A stretch of 64,000 bases of DNA from Thermococcus sp. (GCF_027023865.1 NZ_JALVUC010000025.1:135826-199825), one strand, 5' to 3'; shown: positions 1-12,379, numbered from the stretch's first letter. Notes: generated by a model from the sequence alone, not told the origin. Made by a program: numbers and translations.

Positions 1-102
1 AGGTAATTAACTAGATCCCCCCCAAGGAGTTTCCTTACCTCCTTCATCTTCCCACCAAAAGTAATTCCATGTACACCCTTATTAACTTATCGGACATTTC
101 TG

Positions 103-170
103 TATAAAAGTGCTCAAATTTTTGGGACGAAACCGTGATAAGGGAAATTGATGTATCACCCATGGTGAGA
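103..170 (+). promoter_or_regulatory. Promoter with Thermococcales glycolytic motif for the GH57 gene
   Basis: A good archaeal TATA box (TATAAAAG) lies at 103-110, giving an expected transcript start near 133. At 154-170 is TATCAC-CCATG-GTGAGA, which matches the Thermococcales glycolytic motif TATCAC-N5-GTGATA except for one base in the right arm. That motif is the operator of the sugar regulator TrmBL1/Tgr. Sites downstream of the TATA box are known to repress when sugar is absent, so induction by maltodextrins is the inference. The motif overlaps the ribosome binding site GGTGAG (164-169). Confidence 0.6.
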
Positions 171-178
171 TTATGTTC

Positions 179-1912
179 ATGAAGCATGCCCATCACTTTC
201 ACGCCTACCAGCCCGGTGATATAGTCTACATCAGGGATGGTAATGGCTCAAAACCCATAGAATATGAGGAAAGGAAAAGTCCGGTAGCGGTCAAAATCCG
301 CGGGGAGGAAGTCAGGGGTGAGAACTGGACGAGGGCAATGCTCTATTCCTACAGGTATATATCCGATACCCTTTCGCGGATGAGAGGAGTGAGCGTCGAT
401 GTTGAGCCTTTCACCTTCCTCATGCTCCTCCGCTACCACAGAAAAGCTTTTGAGGACGCTGTGAATCTCTTCGGGAGTATTGATGCGGTTCCTACAACGC
501 CTTTCCATCCAATAGTTCCCCACCTTAATGAGTTCGAGCAGCGGGTTCTAGCAAGGGTTTCCTTCGACTTTTATGCACCCCTGCTCGGTGAAAGAGATAT
601 TATCGGATACTGGCTTCCCGAGGCTGTGATAACGAGGGAGAGTGCCTCGATAGCTGAATCTTCGACGGACAAAAGGCTAATTTTTCTCCTCGATGGGAGG
701 CAACTCCTCTACGATATTCCTCAGGCAAGGCACTCATGCAACCGTTATCTTAACTCCTTCGTTTTTGGGAGGGAGTGGTCTCTGAGTGATTCCTTTGCCT
801 TTAACACCCTTGACGTTTCTGGCCTCGTTTCAGCCACTTTGAGCTACCGCGACGATTACAAAGAGGACGGGGGAATTCCGTACCTGGTCCTTACAGCAAG
901 TGATCTGGAAAGCCTCCTCGGCAATCCGCAACAGCTCGACCGCTTCACCGCATGGATGAGGGATCTTGAGGGGAGGGGTATAGAGCGCGTCTCGGTGATG
1001 GACTTTGTTCAGAAAAAGCTCTCTGGAGAGTTCAGAAGCATTGATGGAGAGTGTTACTTTGAGATCGGCGTCAAGGATTATTCCTCCTGGAGCGATTACT
1101 TTGATTTGAGCACGGGCGGTAAGACGAGCGACTCTCGGTGGCTTGGATACCGCAGGTCTGATGGAAGGGTCTTCGCGAGGGAAGTCAACGGGCAAAAAAT
1201 CTCACAGATATGGAAAGTGACCTTCACGCGCCTGTTTACCGAGCTTAACCGTGTGGTGAGGCTCGGCGTGCTGAGGGGCCTTGGAGACCTTGGCGTTGAA
1301 CCTTTAGAAGCTGAAGAGTTCCTCGTTCGCTACGCAAGGATCTTCTTCAAGGATTACTATGATCACTTTGGGACGGAGACCTCACTGGACTACGTTCTTG
1401 AGCCGGCTAATGGTGAGAGGGATGCCCTGAGGCTTGGGAGGGCCTATTACCTCATGCTCCTCGCCAACCACTCCTGCCCGCGCTTCTGGGAGAACCTTGA
1501 CACGAGGGTTGCCTTCGGCAATGTCTCGGTCATAGCCAAAGCCCTTATTGAGCTCATAAACTACTTCAACGGAAGCGAGCTTAGAAGCCTCTTCATCGAG
1601 ACTTATTTAAAGCTCCTCAATTTTAAAGAACTCTATCACACTTGGAACCTCGGCTCGATGGAGGGTCTTGAGGGTTGGGAGACGACCGAGAAGGCCTGGA
1701 AGGAAGCGCTTAAGCCGGAGGTCCCCAACAGCGGCTACAACGTGGTTGCTAGGGCGGCCCTCTACGTCGGAAAGCGCAATTTGAGGGGTGAACTAAGCTA
1801 CCTTCTTGAACCCTATCGCCTCGAATGGGCCGTCGCGGATACCGGCCATATCCCCGGGGAAGTTCATGGACTCTGGGACAATCCGAAATGGTGTGAGCAC
1901 AGAGAGTTGTAA
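179..1912 (+). CDS. Glycoside hydrolase family 57-like protein
   Basis: A 577-residue cytoplasmic protein (no signal peptide). The N-terminus carries the GH57 region-1 signature HxHxYQPGD at residues 5-13, and a second GH57-like block GYWLPEA appears about residue 145. GH57 enzymes act on alpha-glucans (amylases, 4-alpha-glucanotransferases, branching enzymes). I could not place the catalytic nucleophile and acid/base with confidence, so the exact reaction is open. GGTGAG at 164-169 is nine bases from ATG 179 but only three from ATG 173, so 179 is preferred. The upstream operator supports a role in sugar or glycogen metabolism. Confidence 0.75.
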   Translation: MKHAHHFHAYQPGDIVYIRDGNGSKPIEYEERKSPVAVKIRGEEVRGENWTRAMLYSYRYISDTLSRMRGVSVDVEPFTFLMLLRYHRKAFEDAVNLFGSIDAVPTTPFHPIVPHLNEFEQRVLARVSFDFYAPLLGERDIIGYWLPEAVITRESASIAESSTDKRLIFLLDGRQLLYDIPQARHSCNRYLNSFVFGREWSLSDSFAFNTLDVSGLVSATLSYRDDYKEDGGIPYLVLTASDLESLLGNPQQLDRFTAWMRDLEGRGIERVSVMDFVQKKLSGEFRSIDGECYFEIGVKDYSSWSDYFDLSTGGKTSDSRWLGYRRSDGRVFAREVNGQKISQIWKVTFTRLFTELNRVVRLGVLRGLGDLGVEPLEAEEFLVRYARIFFKDYYDHFGTETSLDYVLEPANGERDALRLGRAYYLMLLANHSCPRFWENLDTRVAFGNVSVIAKALIELINYFNGSELRSLFIETYLKLLNFKELYHTWNLGSMEGLEGWETTEKAWKEALKPEVPNSGYNVVARAALYVGKRNLRGELSYLLEPYRLEWAVADTGHIPGEVHGLWDNPKWCEHREL

Positions 1913-1950
1913 ATCTCCTAGAAATTTTCCTCTCTGTTAACAAACTGTAA

Positions 1951-1960
1951 GCTTTTTTGG
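1951..1960 (+). terminator. Oligo-T terminator after the GH57 gene
   Basis: A run of six T residues about 40 bases past the stop codon fits the T-tract terminators of Thermococcales. No stem is needed in this group and none is evident. Confidence 0.4.
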
Positions 1961-2024
1961 CAGTCCGAAAAAACTTAAAAATATCAAGCTGAAAACCATC
2001 ATAAAGGGTTAGTGGGTGGTGTAG

Positions 2025-2243
2025 ATGGAACCTGAGAAAGCAGGAAGCAAGGATAAAGCCATCACAGAACCACTGGTTGAGAAGCTCGGCTGGAAGGGGT
2101 ACATAGAGCTCAAATCCACCTTGAAAAAGCTTAACGCGGGGAAGAAAAAGGGGTTCTTATTGCTGCTTCTTGAGATTCCACTCCTCTTTGCTCAGGAAGA
2201 GATAAGCCCTCTGCTCCAGCTCTTTGGGTACATAGTCCACTAA
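2025..2243 (+). CDS. Small hypothetical protein with its own promoter
   Basis: A 72-residue ORF. TTAAAAATAT at 1975-1984 is a plausible TATA box and GGGTGGTG at 2013-2020 a ribosome binding site at good spacing, so it is better supported than a chance frame. Residues 1-44 are charged and Lys-rich; the last part is Leu-rich and overlaps, antisense, the 3' end of cca by 87 bp. The tail may therefore be read-through of a truncated gene rather than native sequence. No family recognised. Confidence 0.4.
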   Translation: MEPEKAGSKDKAITEPLVEKLGWKGYIELKSTLKKLNAGKKKGFLLLLLEIPLLFAQEEISPLLQLFGYIVH

Positions 2244-3530
2244 AACGTCGGTGTTCCTCACCGAATCCGTGATGCTTTTTCCGAGTGAGATTTGGTCCCG
2301 TCCGATAAGCCCTATAAGCACATTCATAACGTTTTCTTCAATGGTCTTTTCTGCGTAGAGTCTCTTCCCTTTAATCCAAACTCTCTCGTTCTTCCGATAG
2401 AAGTCAAGCCCGTTCCGGGTGAAGAACTCGGGGCCTTCCTTAATGGTAACCTTCTCCCTCTCCAGCCTGTCGAGTTCGAGCATTATGAAGGCCCAATCGC
2501 GGGCATAACCAACGTCCCAACCGAAGACTCTAAAGTTCTCTCTCTCAAGGACTTTCTCTATTCCCCTCGCGCTCCTCTCAAGCTGAGGCAGTAGAAGGTC
2601 GTCCACGAGGTTTGGTTTATTGAAAATCAGTGTAAGGATGTGGCTTCCTTTTCTACGGAGTTCTAGTCTGTAATCACCGTTATTGGATCTCCTTGGAAAG
2701 AAGAAGTTTATAGACGGTTCCTCTAGGAAGTTCATGGAGCCGAAGTAGAAAACCCCATAGCGCTCCCAGCTTAGGTTCGCGGAAACGTTCCTCCTCGGGT
2801 CAACGGGGTCAATGACAATGAGGGGTTTATCCCCTTCGGTCTCTCTTTTTATCGTTTTCATGGCAGACTCTGGCTCCTTTCTCAACCACCCCTCTGGATC
2901 TATTACCCTCTGCTTTAGCATGAGGTCAGCGTTCTTCACTACTTCTAGAAATGAACCGTATTTAATGATCAAGATCTCGGCCAGATATCCGGAAAAACCC
3001 CTAACGTAAATCTCACTGCCGTAGGCGTTTATCCCCTTCAGAAAGCGCTTGAGGAGCCTGACCTCGTCGTTTCTCCCATTGAGGTGTTCGTTCACCCACT
3101 TGGTGTGGAGTATAGAGCGGTCAACGGCTGTTTTCACGTCCTTCCAGCCCTTCACGTTGTAGCAGGGCACTAGGTCTACCTTCACCCCCCGATAAGTTGC
3201 CCTCACATACGGATGTTCGGCATAGGCTACCTCATGGGAGTCGAGCTTTTTCGCTATGGCTTTTCCAAGTTCAAGTCCCCTCTCCCTAAGCTCTTCCAAT
3301 GGTGTCTCGAGGGGAAACGCCAAGAAGAGGTCAACGTCGTGGTCGCCGGCAAGGTAAGTGTCCTTTGCTAGGGAGCCGACGAAGTGGGGGTTGGCGTTAA
3401 GACCGAGTTCCTCGATGGTTTCTTTTGAAAGGTCCTCAAGCTCCCTCATCAGCTCGTTGAGGAAGGCCCTCTCTCCCTCGGTTGGTCGTATTTTCTGGAG
3501 GATTCCCTCAATGACGGAATTAATGTCCAT
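2157..3530 (-). CDS. cca: CCA-adding enzyme (tRNA nucleotidyltransferase, archaeal class I)
   Basis: Adds or repairs the 3'-terminal CCA of tRNA. The 457-residue length is typical of archaeal class I enzymes. The nucleotidyltransferase signature is visible: HFVGSLAKDTYLAG followed by D-V-D-L-F (about residues 50-70) supplies two of the catalytic carboxylates, and VDLVPCY near residue 118 the third. ATG 3530 is preferred over GTG 3536, which lies within the likely ribosome binding site. The start sits just after the thpR stop, so the two RNA-end enzymes form an operon. Confidence 0.93.
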   Translation of the reverse strand: MDINSVIEGILQKIRPTEGERAFLNELMRELEDLSKETIEELGLNANPHFVGSLAKDTYLAGDHDVDLFLAFPLETPLEELRERGLELGKAIAKKLDSHEVAYAEHPYVRATYRGVKVDLVPCYNVKGWKDVKTAVDRSILHTKWVNEHLNGRNDEVRLLKRFLKGINAYGSEIYVRGFSGYLAEILIIKYGSFLEVVKNADLMLKQRVIDPEGWLRKEPESAMKTIKRETEGDKPLIVIDPVDPRRNVSANLSWERYGVFYFGSMNFLEEPSINFFFPRRSNNGDYRLELRRKGSHILTLIFNKPNLVDDLLLPQLERSARGIEKVLERENFRVFGWDVGYARDWAFIMLELDRLEREKVTIKEGPEFFTRNGLDFYRKNERVWIKGKRLYAEKTIEENVMNVLIGLIGRDQISLGKSITDSVRNTDVLVDYVPKELEQRAYLFLSKEEWNLKKQQ

Positions 3531-3539
3531 GTTCACCCC

Positions 3540-4094
3540 TCATTCTGCCAGCTCAAACCTCGCGACCGTCTCGTAAATAGGTCCCTTTGGCGTCAGCGTG
3601 CTCTTCTTCAGCTCTATTGCCTCAACGTTGAACTCCCCAAAGTCTTCGTTGGCGAGGTCTTTTAATGCCATCGCCAGCTCAAGCTTGTCGCGGACGAACT
3701 TGACGCGGCCAATGGTTATGTGTGCCACGAAGTCCTTCTCCTTCTTGAAGCCCAGGCGGCGCATCTCCCTCTCCACGTCGGTCGCTATCGCCTTTATGCC
3801 CTCATCGTTCTCTACTCCAGCCCAGATGACGCGGACGTAGTTAGGGTTTGGGAAGACGCCTATCCCCTTAACCCTAACGCGGTGCTTTTTGTGCCTTTTC
3901 GCTATCTCCGCAAGGGCTTTCTTGACCTCTTCAACGGTTGCATCGTCTATCTCCCCGAGGAACTTGAGTGTTACGTGAAGGTTCTCCCGCTCCACGAACT
4001 TTATCTTCGCTGATTTAGTCCCTATCCTCTCTTGGGCCTTCAGGAGGTTGCTCCTGACCTCGTCGCCAACCTCTATCGCTATGAACGCCCTCAT
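3540..4094 (-). CDS. thpR: RNA 2',3'-cyclic phosphodiesterase (LigT/ThpR, 2H family)
   Basis: A 184-residue 2H phosphoesterase. Both catalytic HxTx motifs are present: HVTLKFLG near residue 40 and HITIGRV near residue 127. Family members hydrolyse 2',3'-cyclic phosphate RNA ends to 2'-phosphates and can show 2'-5' ligase activity in vitro. It is the first gene of an operon with cca, which suits a role in tRNA end processing. Confidence 0.92.
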   Translation of the reverse strand: MRAFIAIEVGDEVRSNLLKAQERIGTKSAKIKFVERENLHVTLKFLGEIDDATVEEVKKALAEIAKRHKKHRVRVKGIGVFPNPNYVRVIWAGVENDEGIKAIATDVEREMRRLGFKKEKDFVAHITIGRVKFVRDKLELAMALKDLANEDFGEFNVEAIELKKSTLTPKGPIYETVARFELAE

Positions 4095-4151
4095 AGCACC
4101 ACCGGAAAAAGTTGGGGGAAGGGGTTAAAGGGGTTTTCGGGGGTCCATTCA

Positions 4152-4469
4152 TTAGTATCCACTGAGAAACCGTTCGACGATGATCACTATGCCCAGCTCG
4201 ATAATTAGGCCTAAGAGTGCAAAGTACTCTTCTTTGAGTGGGATGAGGAATGCCAAAGCAAGCCACAGGAGAGTGAAGGCTCCTATCACTGTTAATCCTG
4301 CTGTTGGAATGTTTCTGTCGAGGTAGTCCCCAAGCACTATCATGAATACTAACCCTCCAATTTGGATCCACATCCACTGGCGATTAATATATCTCGGAAA
4401 GTCCATGAATGCCAGTGCAAAAAGGAAGAGGAAATAAACGAATGGAAGAATGAAAGTCCAGCGCCTCAT
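4152..4469 (-). CDS. Small four-helix membrane protein
   Basis: A 105-residue protein with four predicted membrane segments covering nearly the whole chain and few charged residues. GAGGTG precedes ATG 4469 at good spacing. It is the last gene of the five-gene run that begins with the secreted protein at 5525-6199. No family recognised; its function should be read from that cassette. Confidence 0.65.
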   Translation of the reverse strand: MRRWTFILPFVYFLFLFALAFMDFPRYINRQWMWIQIGGLVFMIVLGDYLDRNIPTAGLTVIGAFTLLWLALAFLIPLKEEYFALLGLIIELGIVIIVERFLSGY

Positions 4470-4479
4470 GATTTTCACC

Positions 4480-4965
4480 TCAAAGGGGTACGGGAATTAG
4501 TACCCAAAACGCTAATGTTGCCAAGATGGGTGTAGTAATGTATGCGATCAATTTTCTTTTCCTTACCTCCAAATTTTTGGAGTAGTACATGATCAATCCA
4601 ACGACAAGAAGGACGAATCCTAAGATCAACAACAGTTGCTCTAAAAGAGTCCTAATCCCTATTCTCTGCAAAAGGCTCAATCGGAGTACTGCACTTCCGA
4701 TTCCCGCAATAGTCAAAGGGGTTGAATAAACAGCGTAAAGCTTGAGGGAAGGCGTCCTCTTTGAGACTAAGGCTAAAACTCCGAGTAGGATTAGGGACTG
4801 AAGGGTAAACCTGAGTCCGTTAATCAGTAGGGGTAACCACAAACGGGACATAGAAGCGTTGAAAACCCTGAGCATGTAATAAAAGCCCACCAGCTGGTAA
4901 GAGTATATAACCTCCCCCAGCGCCCAAAGAGCCAGCATCCATTTAATCACTCTTTTCAGCCTCAT
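4480..4965 (-). CDS. Five-helix membrane protein
   Basis: A 161-residue protein with about five membrane segments and a basic N-terminus (MRLKRVIK). The longest frame starts further upstream, but ATG 4965 follows AGGGGG at good spacing and overlaps the preceding gene by 23 bases, suggesting translational coupling. The sequence is Leu/Ile-rich and AT-rich like its neighbours. No known family recognised. Confidence 0.65.
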   Translation of the reverse strand: MRLKRVIKWMLALWALGEVIYSYQLVGFYYMLRVFNASMSRLWLPLLINGLRFTLQSLILLGVLALVSKRTPSLKLYAVYSTPLTIAGIGSAVLRLSLLQRIGIRTLLEQLLLILGFVLLVVGLIMYYSKNLEVRKRKLIAYITTPILATLAFWVLIPVPL

Positions 4966-5197
4966 CTTTAGGCCCCCTGAGGTTCCACCATTGAAGATAC
5001 TCTTTTCCAAACCCAATAAGGCCAAAGAGGATACCACTTATTGCACCAATTATAAAGATAATACTCGTTCTCTTTTCTGAATAATACCTATTCTCTCGTT
5101 TGGTTATGTACACTATAGCGCCAGCTATAATTGCAAGCCAGGGGTTGAAAGTTACTGAAAGTCCCTCAATGAAGGAAAATGCTTTCTTAACTTCCAT
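4943..5197 (-). CDS. Small two-helix membrane protein, paralog of the next upstream gene
   Basis: An 84-residue protein with two membrane segments and a charged tail. GGTGA lies eight bases before ATG 5197. It resembles the protein at 5187-5513: both share a hydrophobic first helix, a basic loop, a Gly-rich helix of the form II-G-x(3)-G-x(3)-GL and a following aromatic QW segment. This points to a tandem duplication. Function unknown. Confidence 0.65.
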   Translation of the reverse strand: MEVKKAFSFIEGLSVTFNPWLAIIAGAIVYITKRENRYYSEKRTSIIFIIGAISGILFGLIGFGKEYLQWWNLRGPKDEAEKSD

Positions 5198-5513
5198 TTT
5201 CCAGGTCACCTTTTGATTGATATATTGATATAATTATACCCGCCAGTGACCCGACAAACCATAGCATGGGTATCCACCAGAGTGAGTGCCACTGGCGTAT
5301 GTAAGGATCTGTGCCATAAACTATTAAGCCAGCCACCGTGCCAAATGCAAGGCCAATAATGGAGTTGATGGCATCTTTAGTCCTGAAGTGGTTTTTAATA
5401 CTCTTCGAGTATGCAAATGATAGAACAAATGCAACTATGACTCCAACTATTGCGGTGGGTGGGCTGAAGGATATTAAAAAACCTATTGAAATAGAAAATA
5501 GAGAGAAAAGCAT
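5187..5513 (-). CDS. Small three-helix membrane protein, paralog of the downstream gene
   Basis: A 108-residue protein with about three membrane segments, a basic loop after the first hairpin and a Trp-rich stretch near residue 80. ATG 5513 follows GAGGTGAT; an upstream GTG/ATG pair is also in frame. It starts 11 bases after the stop of the secreted-protein gene and overlaps the next gene by 11 bases. Tight packing suggests the membrane proteins are made with the secreted protein, perhaps for its export, anchoring or immunity. That is inference. Confidence 0.65.
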   Translation of the reverse strand: MLFSLFSISIGFLISFSPPTAIVGVIVAFVLSFAYSKSIKNHFRTKDAINSIIGLAFGTVAGLIVYGTDPYIRQWHSLWWIPMLWFVGSLAGIIISIYQSKGDLENGS

Positions 5514-5524
5514 TTGCATCACCT

Positions 5525-6199
5525 CTAAACTTCATCAAACATAGCGGCATCTATGTCAAGGCCGCTTAGGAGTAGACTAAGTGCATCTGCTAGGGCATCT
5601 GTGCTTCCATCGTAGACAAAGTCAAGGAGTTTCTTGCCAGCGTTTGTAAGTTTTCCTTTAACCCCAATTTTCTCGAGTAAGCTATCTAATATCGGCCATT
5701 CTGTCATCCCAACTGATATTATCCCATGGTGTCCATAACCAGCATTAAATTTAACCTTCTGCTCCCACCATCCTCCAAGACTAAGCCAACTGTCATAGTG
5801 GGCTACTAACACCTTGAATCTGCGACCGGCAACTCCATAGGAGTGAATGTAATCCTTCTTGAAGTGATCTCCATAGAAGCTGTACGTTGTCATGTCAGGC
5901 ATTACTGTCATTGTGACGTAGCCTCCAAGTGGTATCCATTTGAAAACCGAAACATGAATAGCGCCATATCCTTTGTGCTTAACTTTATATGTCTTAATGT
6001 ACGCTGATGCACCCGGAACCCAAATTTTCCCCTCACTTATAATGGCATCCCCTTTGAGCCATGTAAACACGACTGTCCCAAGTCCTACATGGTGCTGTGG
6101 GGCCGGCTGGTTGGGGATGGGCGCTGCCGCCGCGCTCCCAGCTGTCACTCCGATCATCAGCAGTCCCAACAGGACTGCGAACAACGGCTTCCACTTCAC
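5525..6199 (-). CDS. Secreted protein of unknown function, first gene of a membrane-protein cassette
   Basis: A 224-residue protein with a clear Sec signal peptide: basic start, Leu-rich core and an AGSAAAA cleavage region near residue 25. The mature part is rich in Gly, Tyr, His and Trp with a beta-like pattern, and ends in a Leu/Asp-rich helical tail (about residues 170-224). It has no cysteines and no recognised motif. GTG 6199 follows GAGGTGA better than GTG 6208. A secreted product followed by four small membrane proteins recalls bacteriocin or surface-protein cassettes, but no family was identified. Confidence 0.7.
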   Translation of the reverse strand: MKWKPLFAVLLGLLMIGVTAGSAAAAPIPNQPAPQHHVGLGTVVFTWLKGDAIISEGKIWVPGASAYIKTYKVKHKGYGAIHVSVFKWIPLGGYVTMTVMPDMTTYSFYGDHFKKDYIHSYGVAGRRFKVLVAHYDSWLSLGGWWEQKVKFNAGYGHHGIISVGMTEWPILDSLLEKIGVKGKLTNAGKKLLDFVYDGSTDALADALSLLLSGLDIDAAMFDEV

Positions 6200-6248
6200 G
6201 AGGTTCACCTCTTCACGATTTCTGCGTTACTCTATGGCCAACTTCTCC

Positions 6249-6256
6249 TTATAAGT
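6249..6256 (-). promoter_or_regulatory. TATA box of the secreted-protein cassette
   Basis: On the minus strand ACTTATAAGG, preceded by a purine-rich BRE-like stretch, lies about 53 bases before the GTG start at 6199. The rest of 6257-6406 is AT-rich and holds no gene I can support; TTTCGAGT occurs twice there (about 6295 and 6313). Confidence 0.5.
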
Positions 6257-6406
6257 TTTTCCTTTTATTTTTAGTAAAAATTCTTCCTTATTTTTTTCGA
6301 GTATAAATTCATTTCGAGTTGTATTTTCCTTTTAGAATGAGTCAAAAGAAGCCTGAGTAAAAGAGTTGCATGGAGTTGCAAGTGGGAGAGTCAAAAAGTT
6401 AAAACC

Positions 6407-6871
6407 TCACTCCCTCATCGCGACCGGGAACTCCTCCCAGGGGAAGACGATCCACTTGTCGGTTCTGAAGACGTAGAAGTCCGGAACGACCTTCGTCCAG
6501 GGCTTCATGCTGAGGCACACCACCTTAACCTCGCTCGCCCCGGCCTTCTTCACCTCGTCTATGACCACTTCGAGGGTCTTCCCAGTGTCGCTAACGTCGT
6601 CGACTATAACCACCTTCTTGTCATTCAGTGAGCCGTGGAGGGGTATGGTTATGACCGGTTTCTCCATCCTCTCGTTTATGTCCTTGTAGAACTTGACGTC
6701 GATGACTTTTACCTCGATGTCACCGAGGATGTGGCTTAACCTGACCGCTGGAATGAGTCCTCCCCTCGCGATTCCGACTATGAGATCTGGCGTGAAATGC
6801 TTCTTCATCTCATTTGCCAGCGCGAACATTGCTCTGTCAACCTGCCACCAAGTGAGATAAACTTTATCCAT
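6407..6871 (-). CDS. Purine (xanthine/guanine-type) phosphoribosyltransferase
   Basis: A 154-residue type I PRTase. The PRPP loop VVIVDDVSDTGKT is at about residues 86-98, and the flexible-loop region and a hydrophobic hood follow (VFPWEEFPV). It transfers ribose 5-phosphate from PRPP to a nucleobase; short archaeal members are annotated as xanthine-guanine or hypoxanthine PRTases, and base specificity cannot be read here. A TATA box CTTATAAAAAG lies at 6916-6927 on the minus strand. A T-rich tract just past the stop (6390-6402) is a likely terminator. Confidence 0.85.
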   Translation of the reverse strand: MDKVYLTWWQVDRAMFALANEMKKHFTPDLIVGIARGGLIPAVRLSHILGDIEVKVIDVKFYKDINERMEKPVITIPLHGSLNDKKVVIVDDVSDTGKTLEVVIDEVKKAGASEVKVVCLSMKPWTKVVPDFYVFRTDKWIVFPWEEFPVAMRE

Positions 6872-7023
6872 CTCAACACCTCCGAATATCCTGGATTGGT
6901 ACCTCCCTACCTTGGGGCTTTTTATAAGTACTAAAAGTTAAAATGTGGTCCTTAAAAAGAATGCTTTGACATAGAAATGTTAATATCCTAGGAAAGGTGG
7001 AGAAATAGGGAAAAGAGTTGGAC

Positions 7024-10917
<3,894 letters not shown>

Positions 10918-11091
10918 TTACACCTGTTCATCATAGCCTTCCCCGGTAAAAATATCAACTAGCCGATAGTGGCCCACTCCTAAATATACCTTGCCCCATC
11001 GAAAGTTGCCGGGGTGACGAATTTGCACTTTCAAATCCGCCCCTTTAAAGAGGGGGTAGAAAAAGGGAATGTCGGATAATTTATCCATCTA

Positions 11092-11526
11092 TCAAAGCCC
11101 CTCATAGACCAGTTTGAGCCTATATGCATGCTTAAGCTCCTCTTCAGCCATCATCCTAAATATCTGGCCCAGAGAACCCCCCAAGATGCTGGAAAGTTTC
11201 ATATAAAGCTCGTAGGAATGCTTCTCGCGTATGATCGCACCCACTATAAGCTCCTCTAGGGATTCGGGCGTTATCCTCTCATCAGTGAGGAGAGATTCAA
11301 TGGACAGGGAGTCGAGATAGTCTATGATCTTGGTTCCCCCTAAGCTCCCGTTGGACAGCATATCATCAAGTGTCCGTCGATGCCTCAGCTCCTCCTCGGC
11401 GAGGAGCTGGAAGGTGTCGACAAACTCGGGCCTCTCGTAGGTGGCAAATGTCTCCCCGAGCTTATAAAGGTTGTAAAGCTCGTTCTCCTGCCATATCATC
11501 TTTTCAAGGAGTTCGTTGAGTATCAT
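11092..11526 (-). CDS. Ferritin-like (rubrerythrin-type) di-iron protein
   Basis: A 144-residue all-helical protein with two ferritin-like halves. Each has a carboxylate/His iron motif: EEELRHR near residue 44 and EEELKHA near residue 128, with additional Glu residues at the starts of the partner helices. There is no rubredoxin domain. Such proteins handle iron or reduce peroxide in anaerobes. The start overlaps the end of the upstream HAD phosphatase gene by 23 bases, so the pair is co-transcribed. Confidence 0.8.
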   Translation of the reverse strand: MILNELLEKMIWQENELYNLYKLGETFATYERPEFVDTFQLLAEEELRHRRTLDDMLSNGSLGGTKIIDYLDSLSIESLLTDERITPESLEELIVGAIIREKHSYELYMKLSSILGGSLGQIFRMMAEEELKHAYRLKLVYEGL

Positions 11527-12331
11527 TTTGCTTCCTCCAGCCGGCCTCGATGTATCCTTTAAGCTCCCTTACGCTTGGGAGAACTATATCCGGACGCAGT
11601 TTACTCTTTTCAAGGTCCTCGAGCGTGCTAACGCCCGTTAGAACCATTATTGCCTTCATTCTAAATCGTTTCGCAAAGGCTATGTCAGTGTCCAGTCTGT
11701 CTCCTACCATCCAGACCTCGTCAATCCCCTGGAGACGCTCCACGGCCACCTCATAGGCAGGTTCATTTGGCTTTCCAATGACAAGGGGTTCTTCCCCTGT
11801 TGCTGCGGTTAATGCTGCCGCTATCGCCCCAGCCCCGGGGTAGAATCCATCCTCCGCGGGGTAGGTTGTGTCGGGGTTCGTGGCTATGAACTCTGCCCCG
11901 TTCTCGATGGCCAGTGCGGCGTACTTCAACTTCTCATAGGTTAAACAGGGGTCAAGGCCAACGACGACATACTTCGCGTCTTTCCAGCAACCCCTCCGAG
12001 CGTCATCAATGCTCACAATGCCCCACCCAAACTTTTCCATCTCCTCATGTAAGCCTCTTCCCCCCACCACGAATATTTTGCCCGGCTCCATGTGTTCTTT
12101 CATATAAACCCTCGTCGCAACCCCCGAGGTTACTATCCGGTCTTCAGAAACGTCGATACCCATCGACAGAAGGGTCTTCCGGTAACTCGCCGGGGTCTTT
12201 GTGGAGTTGTTAGTCAGGAAGAGAAACGGGATCCCCTCTTTTTTGATGAATTCAATGGTCTCTTCTGCACCTTCAACTGGCAGGTCACCGCGGTAGATTA
12301 CACCGTCCATATCAAATACGATCCCAAACAT
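11504..12331 (-). CDS. HAD superfamily phosphatase, NagD-like
   Basis: A 275-residue HAD hydrolase. Motif I DMDG is at residues 7-10 (catalytic Asp7 and Asp9), motif II LTNNST near residue 40, the motif III lysine in GKPNEPA, and motif IV GDRLDTDI. The cap is of C2 type, as in p-nitrophenyl phosphatases and phosphoglycolate phosphatases of the NagD group. The natural substrate is not evident. ATG 12331 follows GGTG at good spacing; the upstream GTG 12340 overlaps that site. Confidence 0.88.
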   Translation of the reverse strand: MFGIVFDMDGVIYRGDLPVEGAEETIEFIKKEGIPFLFLTNNSTKTPASYRKTLLSMGIDVSEDRIVTSGVATRVYMKEHMEPGKIFVVGGRGLHEEMEKFGWGIVSIDDARRGCWKDAKYVVVGLDPCLTYEKLKYAALAIENGAEFIATNPDTTYPAEDGFYPGAGAIAAALTAATGEEPLVIGKPNEPAYEVAVERLQGIDEVWMVGDRLDTDIAFAKRFRMKAIMVLTGVSTLEDLEKSKLRPDIVLPSVRELKGYIEAGWRKQNDTQRTP

Positions 12332-12379
12332 GAAAGACACCGGTAATGAAATTGAGGAGGGAGTTTAAAAGGCCACCCC

